From contig NZ_JADBGR010000018.1 of NCBI RefSeq assembly GCF_014892515.1, forward strand, positions 20,249-84,248: a stretch of DNA of 64,000 nt, read 5' to 3'. Below the pieces are notes generated by a model that had not been told where the DNA came from, did no database searches, and was given only the letters and a program-made list of their open reading frames with translations. Origin of the DNA: Myceligenerans pegani. Lineage in GTDB: Bacteria > Actinomycetota > Actinomycetes > Actinomycetales > Cellulomonadaceae. Positions 1 to 9,023 of the stretch are shown here, piece by piece; the stretch's first letter is position 1; the number at the start of each line of letters is the position of its first letter. The position numbers and the translations under genes were made by a program.

Positions 1-1235
1 CCGGCCACCCGCGTGAGCACGATCGTCGCCTCCTCGGTCCCGGTGAGGACGAGCTGCTTGCGCAGCTGCTCGGGGACGACGGCGGTGCCGCGCTTCTTGA
101 TGGTCAGCTGCCCGACGTTCCGCTCCCGCAGGTACGCCTTGAGCCGCTTGAGCCCGAACGGGAGCGTGTCCAGCACCTGGTAGCCGGTCGCGATCGGCGC
201 GGGCCCGGCGGCAGCGGGCACGGAGCCGGCGGGCAGGGGAGCGGGGGCGTCCGTCGTGACGTAGGCGATCGTGGGGTCGATGAGCCGCCCGCCGAGCTCG
301 GCGGCGGCGTGCGCGACGAGTCCGGCCCGGATGACGGCCCCGTCGGGCTCGTAGAGGTACTGGCCGACGGCGCCGGTGGGTGCCTCGAGCGCCGCGCCGT
401 CGGGGTGATCCGAGGCGCGCAGGACGCGCGTGCGGGTGTGCTCCTTGCCGTCGCCGTCGACGGCGGTGCGCACCACGAGCGCGCTGCGTCCCGGGCCCTC
501 GGGCGCGAGCGGGCCGAACCACAGACCGGCCTCGACGACGTCGTTGTCGACGGAGACCCACTGCGCCTCGGCGTCCTGGGGCAGGCCCTCGTGGGGGATG
601 CCGGGCCCGACCTTGATGCCCAGGGCGGCGACGACGTCGCGCAGCGCGAACACGCGGTCCAGGGACGGCTCGTAGGCGCGCGGATCGAAGATGCGGCGGC
701 CGCCGCCGGGACCGCGCGTGCGGCGTGCCGGGTCGGCGTAGACGCCGTCGATGTCCTCGGCGCGCAGGTCGAGGGCGAGGCCGTCGGCATGGCGGGCCTC
801 CGCCTCGGGGAACTGCCGCAGGTTCCAGGCGGCGATCCGCGCCGTGACCTCGTCGACGTCCGTGGCCAGGACGCGGAGGCCGGCCCCGGCGAACGCCATG
901 GCGTCCGCACCGATGCCACTGGTGAGGTCCGCGATGTGGTTGACGCCGGCGGAGGTGAAGCGATCGGCGTGCAGCGAGGCCACGCGCAGGCGCGTGGCCT
1001 GCTCGAGGCCGTCGGCGGTGAACAGCATCTGCTCGGCGAGCTCGCCGAACTTGGTCCGCGCCTTGCCGCGCAGGCGGGACTGGGTGAGGGCGGCCGCCGC
1101 GAGGTCGGGAGCGACACCTTGCTCACGAAGTTTCGTGGAGGTGCGCATGGCGGATCGCTCGTCGTAGGGCGGGAGTGCACCAAGCAGAGCCCGACCATCA
1201 GGGCTGAGAAGTTTGCTCAGAATCGCCGCATCCAT
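1..1235 (-). CDS. Class I SAM-dependent methyltransferase with THUMP-like C-terminal domain (3' end outside window)
   Basis: The minus frame stays open from an ATG at 1235 to the window edge (over 410 codons, no stop), so the C-terminus is missing. A SAM-binding motif is visible (IADLTSGIGADAMAFA), followed by VLATDVD and a VYADPARR motif in the place of the NPP(Y/F) catalytic loop. The last residues seen (FGLKRLKAYLRERNVGQLTIKKRG) are typical of the THUMP-like domain at the end of this actinobacterial family. Its substrate is not established; rRNA or tRNA methylation is inferred from the fold. A possible -10 (AAAGAT on the minus strand, 1242-1247) lies 6 nt before the ATG, so the mRNA may be leaderless. 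The gene diverges from groES. Confidence 0.82.
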   Translation of the reverse strand, partial: MDAAILSKLLSPDGRALLGALPPYDERSAMRTSTKLREQGVAPDLAAAALTQSRLRGKARTKFGELAEQMLFTADGLEQATRLRVASLHADRFTSAGVNHIADLTSGIGADAMAFAGAGLRVLATDVDEVTARIAAWNLRQFPEAEARHADGLALDLRAEDIDGVYADPARRTRGPGGGRRIFDPRAYEPSLDRVFALRDVVAALGIKVGPGIPHEGLPQDAEAQWVSVDNDVVEAGLWFGPLAPEGPGRSALVVRTAVDGDGKEHTRTRVLRASDHPDGAALEAPTGAVGQYLYEPDGAVIRAGLVAHAAAELGGRLIDPTIAYVTTDAPAPLPAGSVPAAAGPAPIATGYQVLDTLPFGLKRLKAYLRERNVGQLTIKKRGTAVVPEQLRKQLVLTGTEEATIVLTRVA

Positions 1236-1353
1236 GGGCAGATCTTTCCATGTGTTCCCTGCTCATGGCGAGAGTCAGGGGAAGATTTTTCTCTATTGGG
1301 ACGGTTTCCGCTTCGTTCGAGGAGCCCCGCCCCACCCACGGAGCCCCACCGAT

Positions 1354-1380
1354 CTAGCACTCGCCTTGACCGAGTGCTAG
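1354..1380 (+). promoter_or_regulatory. CIRCE operator (HrcA-binding site) of groES
   Basis: A perfect inverted repeat, CTAGCACTC-N9-GAGTGCTAG, differs from the consensus CIRCE (TTAGCACTC-N9-GAGTGCTAA) only at the outermost base of each arm. The -35 box of the groES promoter lies inside the 9-bp spacer and arm edge, so bound HrcA would block RNA polymerase. hrcA itself is not in this window. Confidence 0.96.
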
Positions 1381-1394
1381 CCCCGACCTAGATT
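1366..1394 (+). promoter_or_regulatory. groES promoter
   Basis: TTGACC (1366-1371), a 17-bp spacer and TAGATT (1389-1394) make a good sigma-70 type promoter. It overlaps the CIRCE element and implies a 5' UTR of about 150 nt before the groES start. Confidence 0.8.
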
Positions 1395-1552
1395 TGGGGT
1401 GTCATCGCCGTACGGCCCACGGGCCGCCGCGGCGATGCCACGAGATGTTCCGTGCCCGCCGGCACCCGCGACGACGGCGGCCCGCCGAACGCTCGAGCAA
1501 ACCCGTCAACGTAGCTGATCTTTGATCTGCTCGCAGAAAGAGGAGGTCCGAC

Positions 1553-1849
1553 GTGTCGGTCCCCATCAAGCCGCTCGAGGACCGGATCGTCGTCAAGGCC
1601 CTCGAGGCCGAGACCACGACCGCTTCCGGCCTGGTCATCCCGGACACCGCCAAGGAGAAGCCCCAGGAGGGCGAGGTCCTGGCCGTGGGTCCGGGCCGCA
1701 TCGCCGACAACGGCAACCGTGTGCCGGTCGATGTCGCCGTGGGCGACAAGGTCCTGTACTCCAAGTACGGCGGCACCGAGGTGAAGTACGCGGGTGAGGA
1801 CTACCTGGTCCTCTCCTCCCGCGACATCCTCGCCGTGGTCGCGAGCTGA
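1553..1849 (+). CDS. groES: Co-chaperonin GroES (Hsp10)
   Basis: This 98-residue protein has the usual GroES length. It shows the start motif PLEDRIVVK, the mobile-loop region [22 protein letters not shown] and the terminal [13 protein letters not shown]. GroES forms the heptameric lid of the GroEL folding chamber in the cytoplasm. The GTG start at 1553 is preceded by GAGGAGG. No groEL follows; two strong hairpins end the transcript, so groES is monocistronic here and groEL must be elsewhere. Regulation is by HrcA/CIRCE. Confidence 0.97.
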   Translation: MSVPIKPLEDRIVVKALEAETTTASGLVIPDTAKEKPQEGEVLAVGPGRIADNGNRVPVDVAVGDKVLYSKYGGTEVKYAGEDYLVLSSRDILAVVAS

Positions 1850-1867
1850 CGCAGCCGCGCCACATCC

Positions 1868-1905
1868 GCATGGGCTCCGCACGCTCCGGCGTGCGGGGCC
1901 CATGC
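1868..1905 (+). terminator. Hairpin terminator after groES (first)
   Basis: A long GC-rich inverted repeat (GCATGGGCTCCGCACGC / GCGTGCGGGGCCCATGC) starts 19 nt after the groES stop. There is no T-run, as is common for actinobacterial terminators. Confidence 0.75.
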
Positions 1906-1910
1906 GATGC

Positions 1911-1948
1911 AGAGGCCGCGCCGGCGATGGTGTGCCGGCGCGGCCTCT
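1911..1948. terminator. Hairpin terminator after groES (second), 15-bp perfect stem
   Basis: AGAGGCCGCGCCGGC pairs perfectly with GCCGGCGCGGCCTCT across an 8-nt loop. With the preceding hairpin it forms a tandem terminator between groES and the convergent whiB gene. The remaining 1949-2137 stretch shows no gene. Confidence 0.75.
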
Positions 1949-2137
1949 GTCCCCTGTGGACCGGCCACCCCTGATGGTCGGTCACGAGTACATCCGGCCG
2001 GCGCGGTTCGTCCGGCCGTGAGCGGGGCGGCAGCCGTGACGGATCACAGCGGCAACCGTCTCGCTCGGCGCGCGCAGGAGGACGATGCGGCGGTGGGCCG
2101 TCTCCTGCGCGCTCGTGCAACGAATTGCGGAATCGGG

Positions 2138-2425
2138 TCAGGCTGAGTGAGTCTTGCCCGCGAGAATCGCGGATCGCTCGTCCTCACTCAGACCTCCCCA
2201 CACTCCGTACGGCTCACGCACGCGCAACGATTGCTCGCGGCACTGCATCATCACCGGGCACGACCGGCAGATGGCCTTGGCTGCTTCGGCTCGACGTCGG
2301 CGCGTGGACCCGCGCTCCCCCTCCGGGTGGAAGAACAGCGTGTCGTCCGCGTCGCGGCATGCCCCCTGGTACTGCCACTCCCACAGCTCCATGACCGGGC
2401 CGGGGAGTCTCGAGATCTCCGTCAT
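2138..2425 (-). CDS. whiB3: WhiB-family [4Fe-4S] transcriptional regulator, WhiB3/WhiD-like
   Basis: From the ATG at 2425 the product is 95 residues. It has the four iron-sulfur ligands in WhiB order (QGACRD, then CRSCPV, then QCRE) and the signature GVWGGLSEDER. The start LPGPVMELWEWQYQGACRD with LFFHPEGERG and REPYGVWGG matches Mycobacterium WhiB3 / Streptomyces WhiD much better than WhiB1 or WhmD. Such proteins bind the primary sigma factor and act in redox sensing and development. The frame remains open to an in-frame ATG at 2461, but that version adds 12 unusual residues, so 2425 is preferred. Gene order whiB - MerR regulator - guaB is plausible for actinobacteria. Confidence 0.92.
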   Translation of the reverse strand: MTEISRLPGPVMELWEWQYQGACRDADDTLFFHPEGERGSTRRRRAEAAKAICRSCPVMMQCREQSLRVREPYGVWGGLSEDERSAILAGKTHSA

Positions 2426-2428
2426 GGC

Positions 2429-2459
2429 GAACAACCTACAAGTTGTGCAGAAGTTGTTC
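2429..2459. promoter_or_regulatory. Inverted repeat just upstream of whiB
   Basis: GAACAAC and GTTGTTC form a 7-bp inverted repeat with a 17-nt centre, starting 3 nt upstream of the proposed whiB ATG. The centre also contains ACAACTT-type direct repeats. The position suits an operator or a structured start region; no regulator can be named. Confidence 0.4.
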
Positions 2460-2616
2460 AAGGGGCGTTTTTGCGCCAGCGCTACCGATTCGCTTCATGG
2501 CGAACCGCGCCACCTGTGACAAGGTTTGATCCGGATCGCCCTGAAACATGCGGAGATAAGCGGCACACCGGGCGGATCGGTGGCGAACGTTTGCGTGGGT
2601 CGGCAGAATCGGATTC

Positions 2617-3843
2617 ATGACATCGACGCGGCCTGCCCAGAGTCAGGGCGGGCCCCGCCCGTCGAGCCCCGGGCTGGCCGTCGCGGCAGTGGCCAAACGC
2701 CTCGGGGTCGCGCCGGCGACCCTGCGTACCTGGGACCGTCGCTACGGGCTGGGCCCGTCGGGCCGCACGGCGGGCTCCCACCGCCGGTACACGCCCGATG
2801 ACGTAGCAAGACTGCTGGTCATGCGGCGTCTCACGCTCGAGGGGCATGCGCCGGGCGATGCCGCCCGCGCCGCGATCGAGGCGAGCGACGAGGAGCTCGC
2901 CACGGTCCAGTCGGACGAGTCCGAGGAGTTCTCGCAGGGCGGCGGGATGTCGTCCGATCCGGCGGCGGAGGGCGAGAGCGACGGTGCGGGGGGCGATCCC
3001 GACGCGGAACTCGGGCCGGGCGCACCGGCCCCAGGAACCGGCGGGCCGACGTCGTCGGCGACGGGTCCCGCCTCGGACGGGCGCGGGCATCCCGAGCACG
3101 AGGGATCGCGCCGCGGCCACCTGCGTGCCCTGCCGGGAGGCGGAGGAACGCAGCGGGAGCCCGGCAGGCCTCGCACGGTCGGCGGTACGTCATGGTCGAG
3201 CCGCGTGTCGGCGCTGGTGGACGCCGCGATCAAGTACAGCCGGACCGCGTGCGACGCGCTGTTGCGCCTCAGCCCCGAGGACGATCCGTCGGTGTGGTGG
3301 ACGGAGCTCGTCGAGCCGGCGTTCGACCAGGTCGCGGTGCGAACCGTGCTCGCGGGGCCGGGCGAGGTGCCGGAGATGGTGCTCGCGGCGGCCGCGCTGG
3401 CCAGCCTCCGGGCCTACACGGAGGAGTTCGAGCGGGAGGTCGTCGAGGCGGGCGGGCCGCCCGCGAACCACCCGAGCCGGATGCGCAAGATCGTGCTGGT
3501 GTTCGCCGCCCCGGACGAGCTGGTGCCCCTCCCGGCGCACGCCCTGGCAGCGTCGCTCGCGGCGAAGGGGACGATGGCGCGGATCGTCACCGGTCCGGCC
3601 AGCACGCACCGGTCCGTGGAGCTGGTCACCATGGTGCGGCCGGCCGCCGTCGTCCTCGCGACCACGCAGACCCGGCCGGCGCTCGACGTCGTGCACGCGG
3701 TGCACGAGGCGTACCCGGATCTGCCGCTCCTCGTCGGGATGCGCGCGGACGCCGCGGCGGGCGACGTCCCGCTCGGGCCCACGGTGCAGCGGGTCCGGTC
3801 GTTCAACGGCCTGCTCCACGAGGTGCTCGCCGTCCTCAGGTGA
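2617..3843 (+). CDS. MerR-family transcriptional regulator with C-terminal cobalamin-binding-like domain
   Basis: The 408-residue protein begins with a MerR winged helix (about residues 20-75: VAKRLGVAPATLRTWDRRYG ... GSHRRYTPDDVARLLVMRRL). A long acidic, glycine-rich linker follows (about 90-190). The C-terminal half has the alpha/beta pattern of the B12-binding regulators (LVFAAPDELVPLPAHALAASL ... AAVVLATTQT ... LPLLVGMRADAA). I do not see the DxHxxG cobalamin motif, so ligand binding is uncertain. It is probably a DNA-binding regulator with an effector domain; its target is unknown. The ATG at 2617 lies 7 nt after CAGAAT, so the mRNA could be leaderless. Confidence 0.8.
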   Translation: MTSTRPAQSQGGPRPSSPGLAVAAVAKRLGVAPATLRTWDRRYGLGPSGRTAGSHRRYTPDDVARLLVMRRLTLEGHAPGDAARAAIEASDEELATVQSDESEEFSQGGGMSSDPAAEGESDGAGGDPDAELGPGAPAPGTGGPTSSATGPASDGRGHPEHEGSRRGHLRALPGGGGTQREPGRPRTVGGTSWSSRVSALVDAAIKYSRTACDALLRLSPEDDPSVWWTELVEPAFDQVAVRTVLAGPGEVPEMVLAAAALASLRAYTEEFEREVVEAGGPPANHPSRMRKIVLVFAAPDELVPLPAHALAASLAAKGTMARIVTGPASTHRSVELVTMVRPAAVVLATTQTRPALDVVHAVHEAYPDLPLLVGMRADAAAGDVPLGPTVQRVRSFNGLLHEVLAVLR

Positions 3844-3944
3844 GAACGATGGGGCGCGCGGCCCGGCGGGGCGCAGAGCGGCCGGGTGACGGAGGCGACG
3901 TGCCCCGGATCACCGGCCGCGGAATATCGCGGGTGCCCGCCACG

Positions 3945-5474
<1,530 letters not shown>

Positions 5475-5942
5475 TCAGAACCAGCGGCCGAGGACCGTGG
5501 TCTCCTGGTCGGTGTAGCCGAGCCTCTCGTAGAAGTCGACGACGGCGGAGTTCGTGGCGCGCACCATGAGCTGGACCTTGCGCGCGCCGGTGGCGCGGAG
5601 CCAGTTCTCGCCGGCGGCCACGGCGGCCCGGCCGAGACCGTCGCCCTGCCGGTCCGGTGCCACCGCGACGTAGTACAGCCACCCGCGGTGCCCGTCGAAC
5701 CCGGCCATGACGGAGGCGACCACCCGCCCGGGAGCGCCGTCGGCCGCGTTGCCGCGGGGCGCACCACCGTCGTCCCGGAACACCAGGACCGTCGACGTCG
5801 GGCCGCTCCGGGCGTCGGCGATGTCGAGGTGCGGGTCGTTCCACGGCCGGGTCAGGCCGCAGGCATGCCACAGCGCGACGACGCCCTCGACGTCGTCGTC
5901 CGTGATCTCGGTGAACTCGGCCACCACATCGGTCTGGCTCAT
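5475..5942 (-). CDS. GNAT-family N-acetyltransferase, YpeA-like
   Basis: From the ATG at 5942 the product is 155 residues. ALWHACGLTRPWNDPHLDI and MAGFDGHRGWLYYVAV match the YpeA family, and the acetyl-CoA loop is seen at APDRQGDGLGRAAV. The end motif VDFYERLGY is typical of GNATs. The substrate is unknown. The frame extends upstream to 6161, but that part overlaps the exonuclease gene and is low-complexity, so the later ATG is chosen. A -10-like TACGAT (minus strand, plus coordinates 5950-5955) lies 7 nt before the ATG. The product is small and cytoplasmic with no signal peptide. Confidence 0.88.
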   Translation of the reverse strand: MSQTDVVAEFTEITDDDVEGVVALWHACGLTRPWNDPHLDIADARSGPTSTVLVFRDDGGAPRGNAADGAPGRVVASVMAGFDGHRGWLYYVAVAPDRQGDGLGRAAVAAGENWLRATGARKVQLMVRATNSAVVDFYERLGYTDQETTVLGRWF

Positions 5943-5961
5943 GCGCCGGATCGTACGCGGC

Positions 5962-6684
5962 TCAGCCTGCGGCCTGGACCGGCCAGACGCGGGACGCGCC
6001 CGGACCCTCCATGCCCTGTTCGGCGCGCCACAGGTTGAACCCGTCCGCCCAGGCGGCGTGGGCTCCGGCCTGGGACTGGTGCAGGTCGACGAGATGTGTC
6101 TCGTCGAGCTCGGGGTAGCGGGCCACCAGGGCTGCCAGGAGATCGAGCGTGGCCAGGACATCCACCTCGGCGGTGTGCAGCTCGCCGTCGGACGTGATGC
6201 CGTACACCTCCGACAGGTCGCCGAGCCGGCGCTTGCCGGGGCGGAAGCGATCCTTCCAGCGGTCGATGACGAGCGGGTCGATCACCGGACCCACGGAGTG
6301 GCCGAGCCGGGCGGGCAGCGTGGGCAGGCCGTGCCGGACGAGCTCGTGGTCGAGCAGGGAGAGGTCGAACGCGGCGTTGTACGCGACCACCGGCACGCCC
6401 TGGGCGAGGTGCCGGGCGAGTTCGGCAGCGACCTCCTCCAGCGCCTCGGCGGGTGGCTGGCCGTGTTCCCGCGCGTGCTGGGTGGTGATGCCGTGGATCG
6501 CCGTGGCCTCCTCGGGGATCTCCACGCCCGGATCGACGAGCCACGTGCGCACGTCCGTGCTCACTCCGGGCACACGATGCACGAGGGCGGCGGTGACGAC
6601 GCGGTCACCGGTCACGTCGACGCCGGTGGTCTCGGTGTCGAAGCCGAGCAGCGGCCGGCGGATCCAGCCGGGTCCGATGTCCAT
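5962..6684 (-). CDS. 3'-5' exonuclease, DnaQ/RNase T superfamily (DEDDh)
   Basis: The 240-residue protein has the DEDDh signature: FDTETTG (ExoI), HGIT, NAAFDLSLL (ExoII) and HTAEVDVLATL (ExoIII with the catalytic His). It resembles the DNA polymerase III epsilon exonuclease domain used as a stand-alone enzyme in actinobacteria. The likely role is proofreading or nucleic-acid turnover. GGAGGGAG precedes the ATG at 6684. It is divergent from guaB3, with a 13-bp tandem repeat in the shared promoter interval. Confidence 0.9.
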   Translation of the reverse strand: MDIGPGWIRRPLLGFDTETTGVDVTGDRVVTAALVHRVPGVSTDVRTWLVDPGVEIPEEATAIHGITTQHAREHGQPPAEALEEVAAELARHLAQGVPVVAYNAAFDLSLLDHELVRHGLPTLPARLGHSVGPVIDPLVIDRWKDRFRPGKRRLGDLSEVYGITSDGELHTAEVDVLATLDLLAALVARYPELDETHLVDLHQSQAGAHAAWADGFNLWRAEQGMEGPGASRVWPVQAAG

Positions 6685-6814
6685 GGTGGGCTCCCTCCAC
6701 TCGTGCGGCCTCCGGGTTCACCACGAACCATGCCACTGGTGACTGACACTGCCGGCGAGCGACGCGCGCGTTCCGCCGAGCCGGGCGCGAGGACAGCCGG
6801 CCGGGAGGCCGCAC

Positions 6815-6866
6815 GTCGCACTCGCACGTCGCACTCGCATATCGCACTCGCATATCGCACTCGCGC
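6815..6866. repeat. 13-bp tandem repeat, four copies, in a divergent promoter region
   Basis: Four head-to-tail units of RTCGCACTCGCAY occupy 6815-6827, 6828-6840, 6841-6853 and 6854-6866; the last unit ends in GC. The array lies between the exonuclease and guaB3 genes, about 50 bp before the guaB3 -10 box. Confidence 0.9.
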
Positions 6867-6914
6867 GGCCGCACCACATGACGGTCGGGACCACGCCGGG
6901 CGGGTCACGTTGAG

Positions 6915-6920
6915 TAGGCT
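6915..6920 (+). promoter_or_regulatory. guaB3 -10 box, leaderless transcript
   Basis: TAGGCT ends 6 nt before the GTG start of guaB3. Confidence 0.6.
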
Positions 6921-6926
6921 GCCGGG

Positions 6927-8051
6927 GTGAGCAACGAGACCGAGATCGGACGCGGCAAGCGAGGGCGGCGCGCGTTCTCCTTCGACGACATCGCCGTGGT
7001 GCCCTCCCGTCGTACGCGTGACCCCGAGGACGTGTCGGTCGGCTGGCAGATCGACGCCTACCACTTCGACCTGCCGATCGTCGCCGCCCCGATGGACTCG
7101 GTGATGAGCCCGGCCTCGGCGGTCGCACTGGGTGAGCACGGCGGGCTCGGCGTGCTCGATCTCGAGGGTCTCTGGACGCGCTACGAGAGGCCCGAGGCAC
7201 TCCTGGAGGAGATCGCGACGCTCCCGGCGGAGCGCGCCACCGCACGCATGCAGGAGATCTACGCCGAGCCGATCAAGCCGGACCTCATCACCGAGCGCCT
7301 GCACGAGGTCCGGCGCGCGGGCGTGACCGTGGCGGGCGCGCTGTCGCCGCAGCGCACGCAGGAGTTCTACAAGACGGTGGTCGACGCCGGCGTCGACCTG
7401 TTCATCATCCGCGGCACCACCGTGTCGGCCGAGCACGTGTCGGGGAACGCGGAGCCGCTCAACCTCAAGCGGTTCATCTACGAGCTGGACGTGCCCGTCG
7501 TCGTCGGTGGCGCCTCGACCTACACCGCGGCCCTGCACCTCATGCGCACCGGCGCGGCCGGCGTGCTGGTCGGCTTCGGCGGCGGCGCGGCCCACACCAC
7601 CCGCGTCTCGCTCGGGATCCACGCGCCCATGGCCACCGCCGTGGCCGACGTCGCCGCCGCGCGCCGCGACTACCTCGACGAGTCCGGGGGCCGGTACGTG
7701 CACGTCATCGCCGACGGCGGCGTGGGCCACTCCGGCGACATCGTCAAGGCCGTCGCCTGCGGGGCCGACGCCGTCATGCTGGGCGCGGCGCTCGCCCGGT
7801 CCAGCGACGCGCCGGGCCGCGGGTGGCACTGGGGGCCGGAGGCGCACCACGCCCAGCTGCCTCGTGGCGAGCGGGTCGAGGTCGGGACCGTGGGGACGCT
7901 GGAGGAGATCCTCTTCGGCCCGGGCCGCCGGGCCGACGGCACGCTGAACCTGGTCGGCGCCCTGCGGCGGGCGATGGCGACCACCGGCTACAGCGATCTC
8001 AAGGAGTTCCAGCGGGTCGAGGTCGTCGTCTCGCCGTACCAGCCGCGCTGA
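6927..8051 (+). CDS. guaB3: GuaB3 family IMP dehydrogenase-related protein
   Basis: This is a 374-residue TIM-barrel relative of IMP dehydrogenase without CBS domains. It begins FSFDDIAVVPSRRT and contains IVAAPMDSVMSP and VIADGGVGHSGDIVKAVACGADAVMLG, which align with GuaB. The catalytic loop is altered: GPGSICTTR of GuaB reads FGGGAAHTTR here, so the catalytic cysteine is absent. GuaB3 proteins are widespread in actinobacteria, where their activity is not settled. It is transcribed alone from a leaderless start and followed by a hairpin. Confidence 0.93.
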   Translation: MSNETEIGRGKRGRRAFSFDDIAVVPSRRTRDPEDVSVGWQIDAYHFDLPIVAAPMDSVMSPASAVALGEHGGLGVLDLEGLWTRYERPEALLEEIATLPAERATARMQEIYAEPIKPDLITERLHEVRRAGVTVAGALSPQRTQEFYKTVVDAGVDLFIIRGTTVSAEHVSGNAEPLNLKRFIYELDVPVVVGGASTYTAALHLMRTGAAGVLVGFGGGAAHTTRVSLGIHAPMATAVADVAAARRDYLDESGGRYVHVIADGGVGHSGDIVKAVACGADAVMLGAALARSSDAPGRGWHWGPEAHHAQLPRGERVEVGTVGTLEEILFGPGRRADGTLNLVGALRRAMATTGYSDLKEFQRVEVVVSPYQPR

Positions 8052-8080
8052 TCGAGGCCCGGCCGCACGCCGGGCGAAAG

Positions 8081-8106
8081 GGGGCGCACCTTCGAGGGTG
8101 CGCCCC
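8081..8106 (+). terminator. Terminator after guaB3
   Basis: GGGGCGCACC and GGTGCGCCCC form a perfect 10-bp stem with a 6-nt loop, flanked by AA and TT, 30 nt after the stop. Confidence 0.85.
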
Positions 8107-8170
8107 TTCGGCGTGTCCGGAGCCCACCCGGGATAGGTGCGGTCCGACATCCCGCCAAGGTGCACAGAAC

Positions 8171-8217
8171 TTGTGCACGGCTATTGTGCACGTGATGTGT
8201 GCACAGTTATTGTGCAT
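8171..8217. promoter_or_regulatory. Clustered TTGTGCAC operator repeats before the ArsR gene
   Basis: Four copies of a partly palindromic octamer (TTGTGCAC at 8171 and 8184, TGTGCAC near 8198, TTGTGCAT at 8210) lie about 13 bp apart, up to 2 nt before the ATG. This looks like an autoregulatory operator for the ArsR-type product. Confidence 0.65.
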
Positions 8218-8219
8218 GC

Positions 8220-9023
8220 ATGGCAGACAGCGAATCCCCCGCCGGCGAGTCCGCCCCTGTTCCCGCGGAGCCCACGCACCTCCACCTGACCGCAGAAGCG
8301 GTCAAGGTGCTCGCGCACCCGCTGCGTTCCCGGATGCTGACCGCGCTGCGGCGGGGCGGTCCCGCCACGGCGACGGACCTGGCCGGGCAACTGCGCTCCA
8401 ACACGGGCGCGACGAGCTACCACCTGCGCCGCCTCGAGGCGGTGGGCCTGGTCGAGGACACCGGCGAGGGCGCGGGCAAGCGGCGCCTGTGGCGCGCCTC
8501 GACCCGGAGCCACGGCTGGACCAGGTCGGAGCTCGCCGACGACGAGGACGCCGCCACCGCGATCGGCTGGCTCGTGCGCGATTACCACCGGCTGTTCGAC
8601 GCCGAGTACGGCCACTGGCTCGACGTCTCCGACGCCTGGCCGCGCGAGTGGCAGGACGCCGCGGGGATGGGCGACGCCTCGGTCGAGGTCACGCCGGAGC
8701 GGCTGGTGCGGCTGAACGAGGAGCTCCAGGAGGTCTTGCGGCGCTACCGCGACGCCGACGCCGGCGATTCCCGCGCGCGGCGCGTCCACCTGTGGATGTT
8801 CACCTATCCGATGGAGGCCGACGACGTCCCGGACCTCGGCGACGACGTCCACGACGACGCCACTCCCGCCACCAAGGGCGACGGCTCTGCACTCGACGAC
8901 CGAACCGGCGCCGAGGTCACCCGCGACGACGCGATCACCCGCGACGACGCGATCACCCGCGACGACGACGCCACCCGCGACGACGACCGCACCCCGCGCC
9001 CCGATCGCGAGGACCCCGCATGA
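8220..9023 (+). CDS. ArsR-family winged-helix transcriptional regulator
   Basis: From the ATG at 8220 the product is 267 residues. A winged helix sits near the N-terminus (KVLAHPLRSRMLTALRRGGPATATDLAGQL then TGATSYHLRRLEAVGLVED). The middle part resembles the extended domain of helix-turn-helix-20 ArsR regulators. No metal-binding Cys cluster is visible, so it is probably not a metal sensor. The C-terminus is a disordered acidic tail with RDD repeats. The stop overlaps the MFS start (ATGA), so it likely controls the exporter. An in-frame ATG at 8199 lies within the operator repeats and is less likely. Confidence 0.88.
   Translation: MADSESPAGESAPVPAEPTHLHLTAEAVKVLAHPLRSRMLTALRRGGPATATDLAGQLRSNTGATSYHLRRLEAVGLVEDTGEGAGKRRLWRASTRSHGWTRSELADDEDAATAIGWLVRDYHRLFDAEYGHWLDVSDAWPREWQDAAGMGDASVEVTPERLVRLNEELQEVLRRYRDADAGDSRARRVHLWMFTYPMEADDVPDLGDDVHDDATPATKGDGSALDDRTGAEVTRDDAITRDDAITRDDDATRDDDRTPRPDREDPA
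8919..8987 (+). repeat. 18-bp intragenic tandem repeat coding for TRDDAI
   Basis: Nearly four head-to-tail 18-bp units (ACCCGCGACGACGCGATC and variants) encode the acidic tail of the ArsR protein. The units are almost identical, suggesting recent slippage. Confidence 0.85.

Noticed and set aside
6815..6866. Possible CRISPR-like repeat array
   Set aside because: The units are 13 bp and contiguous without spacers, and no cas gene is near.
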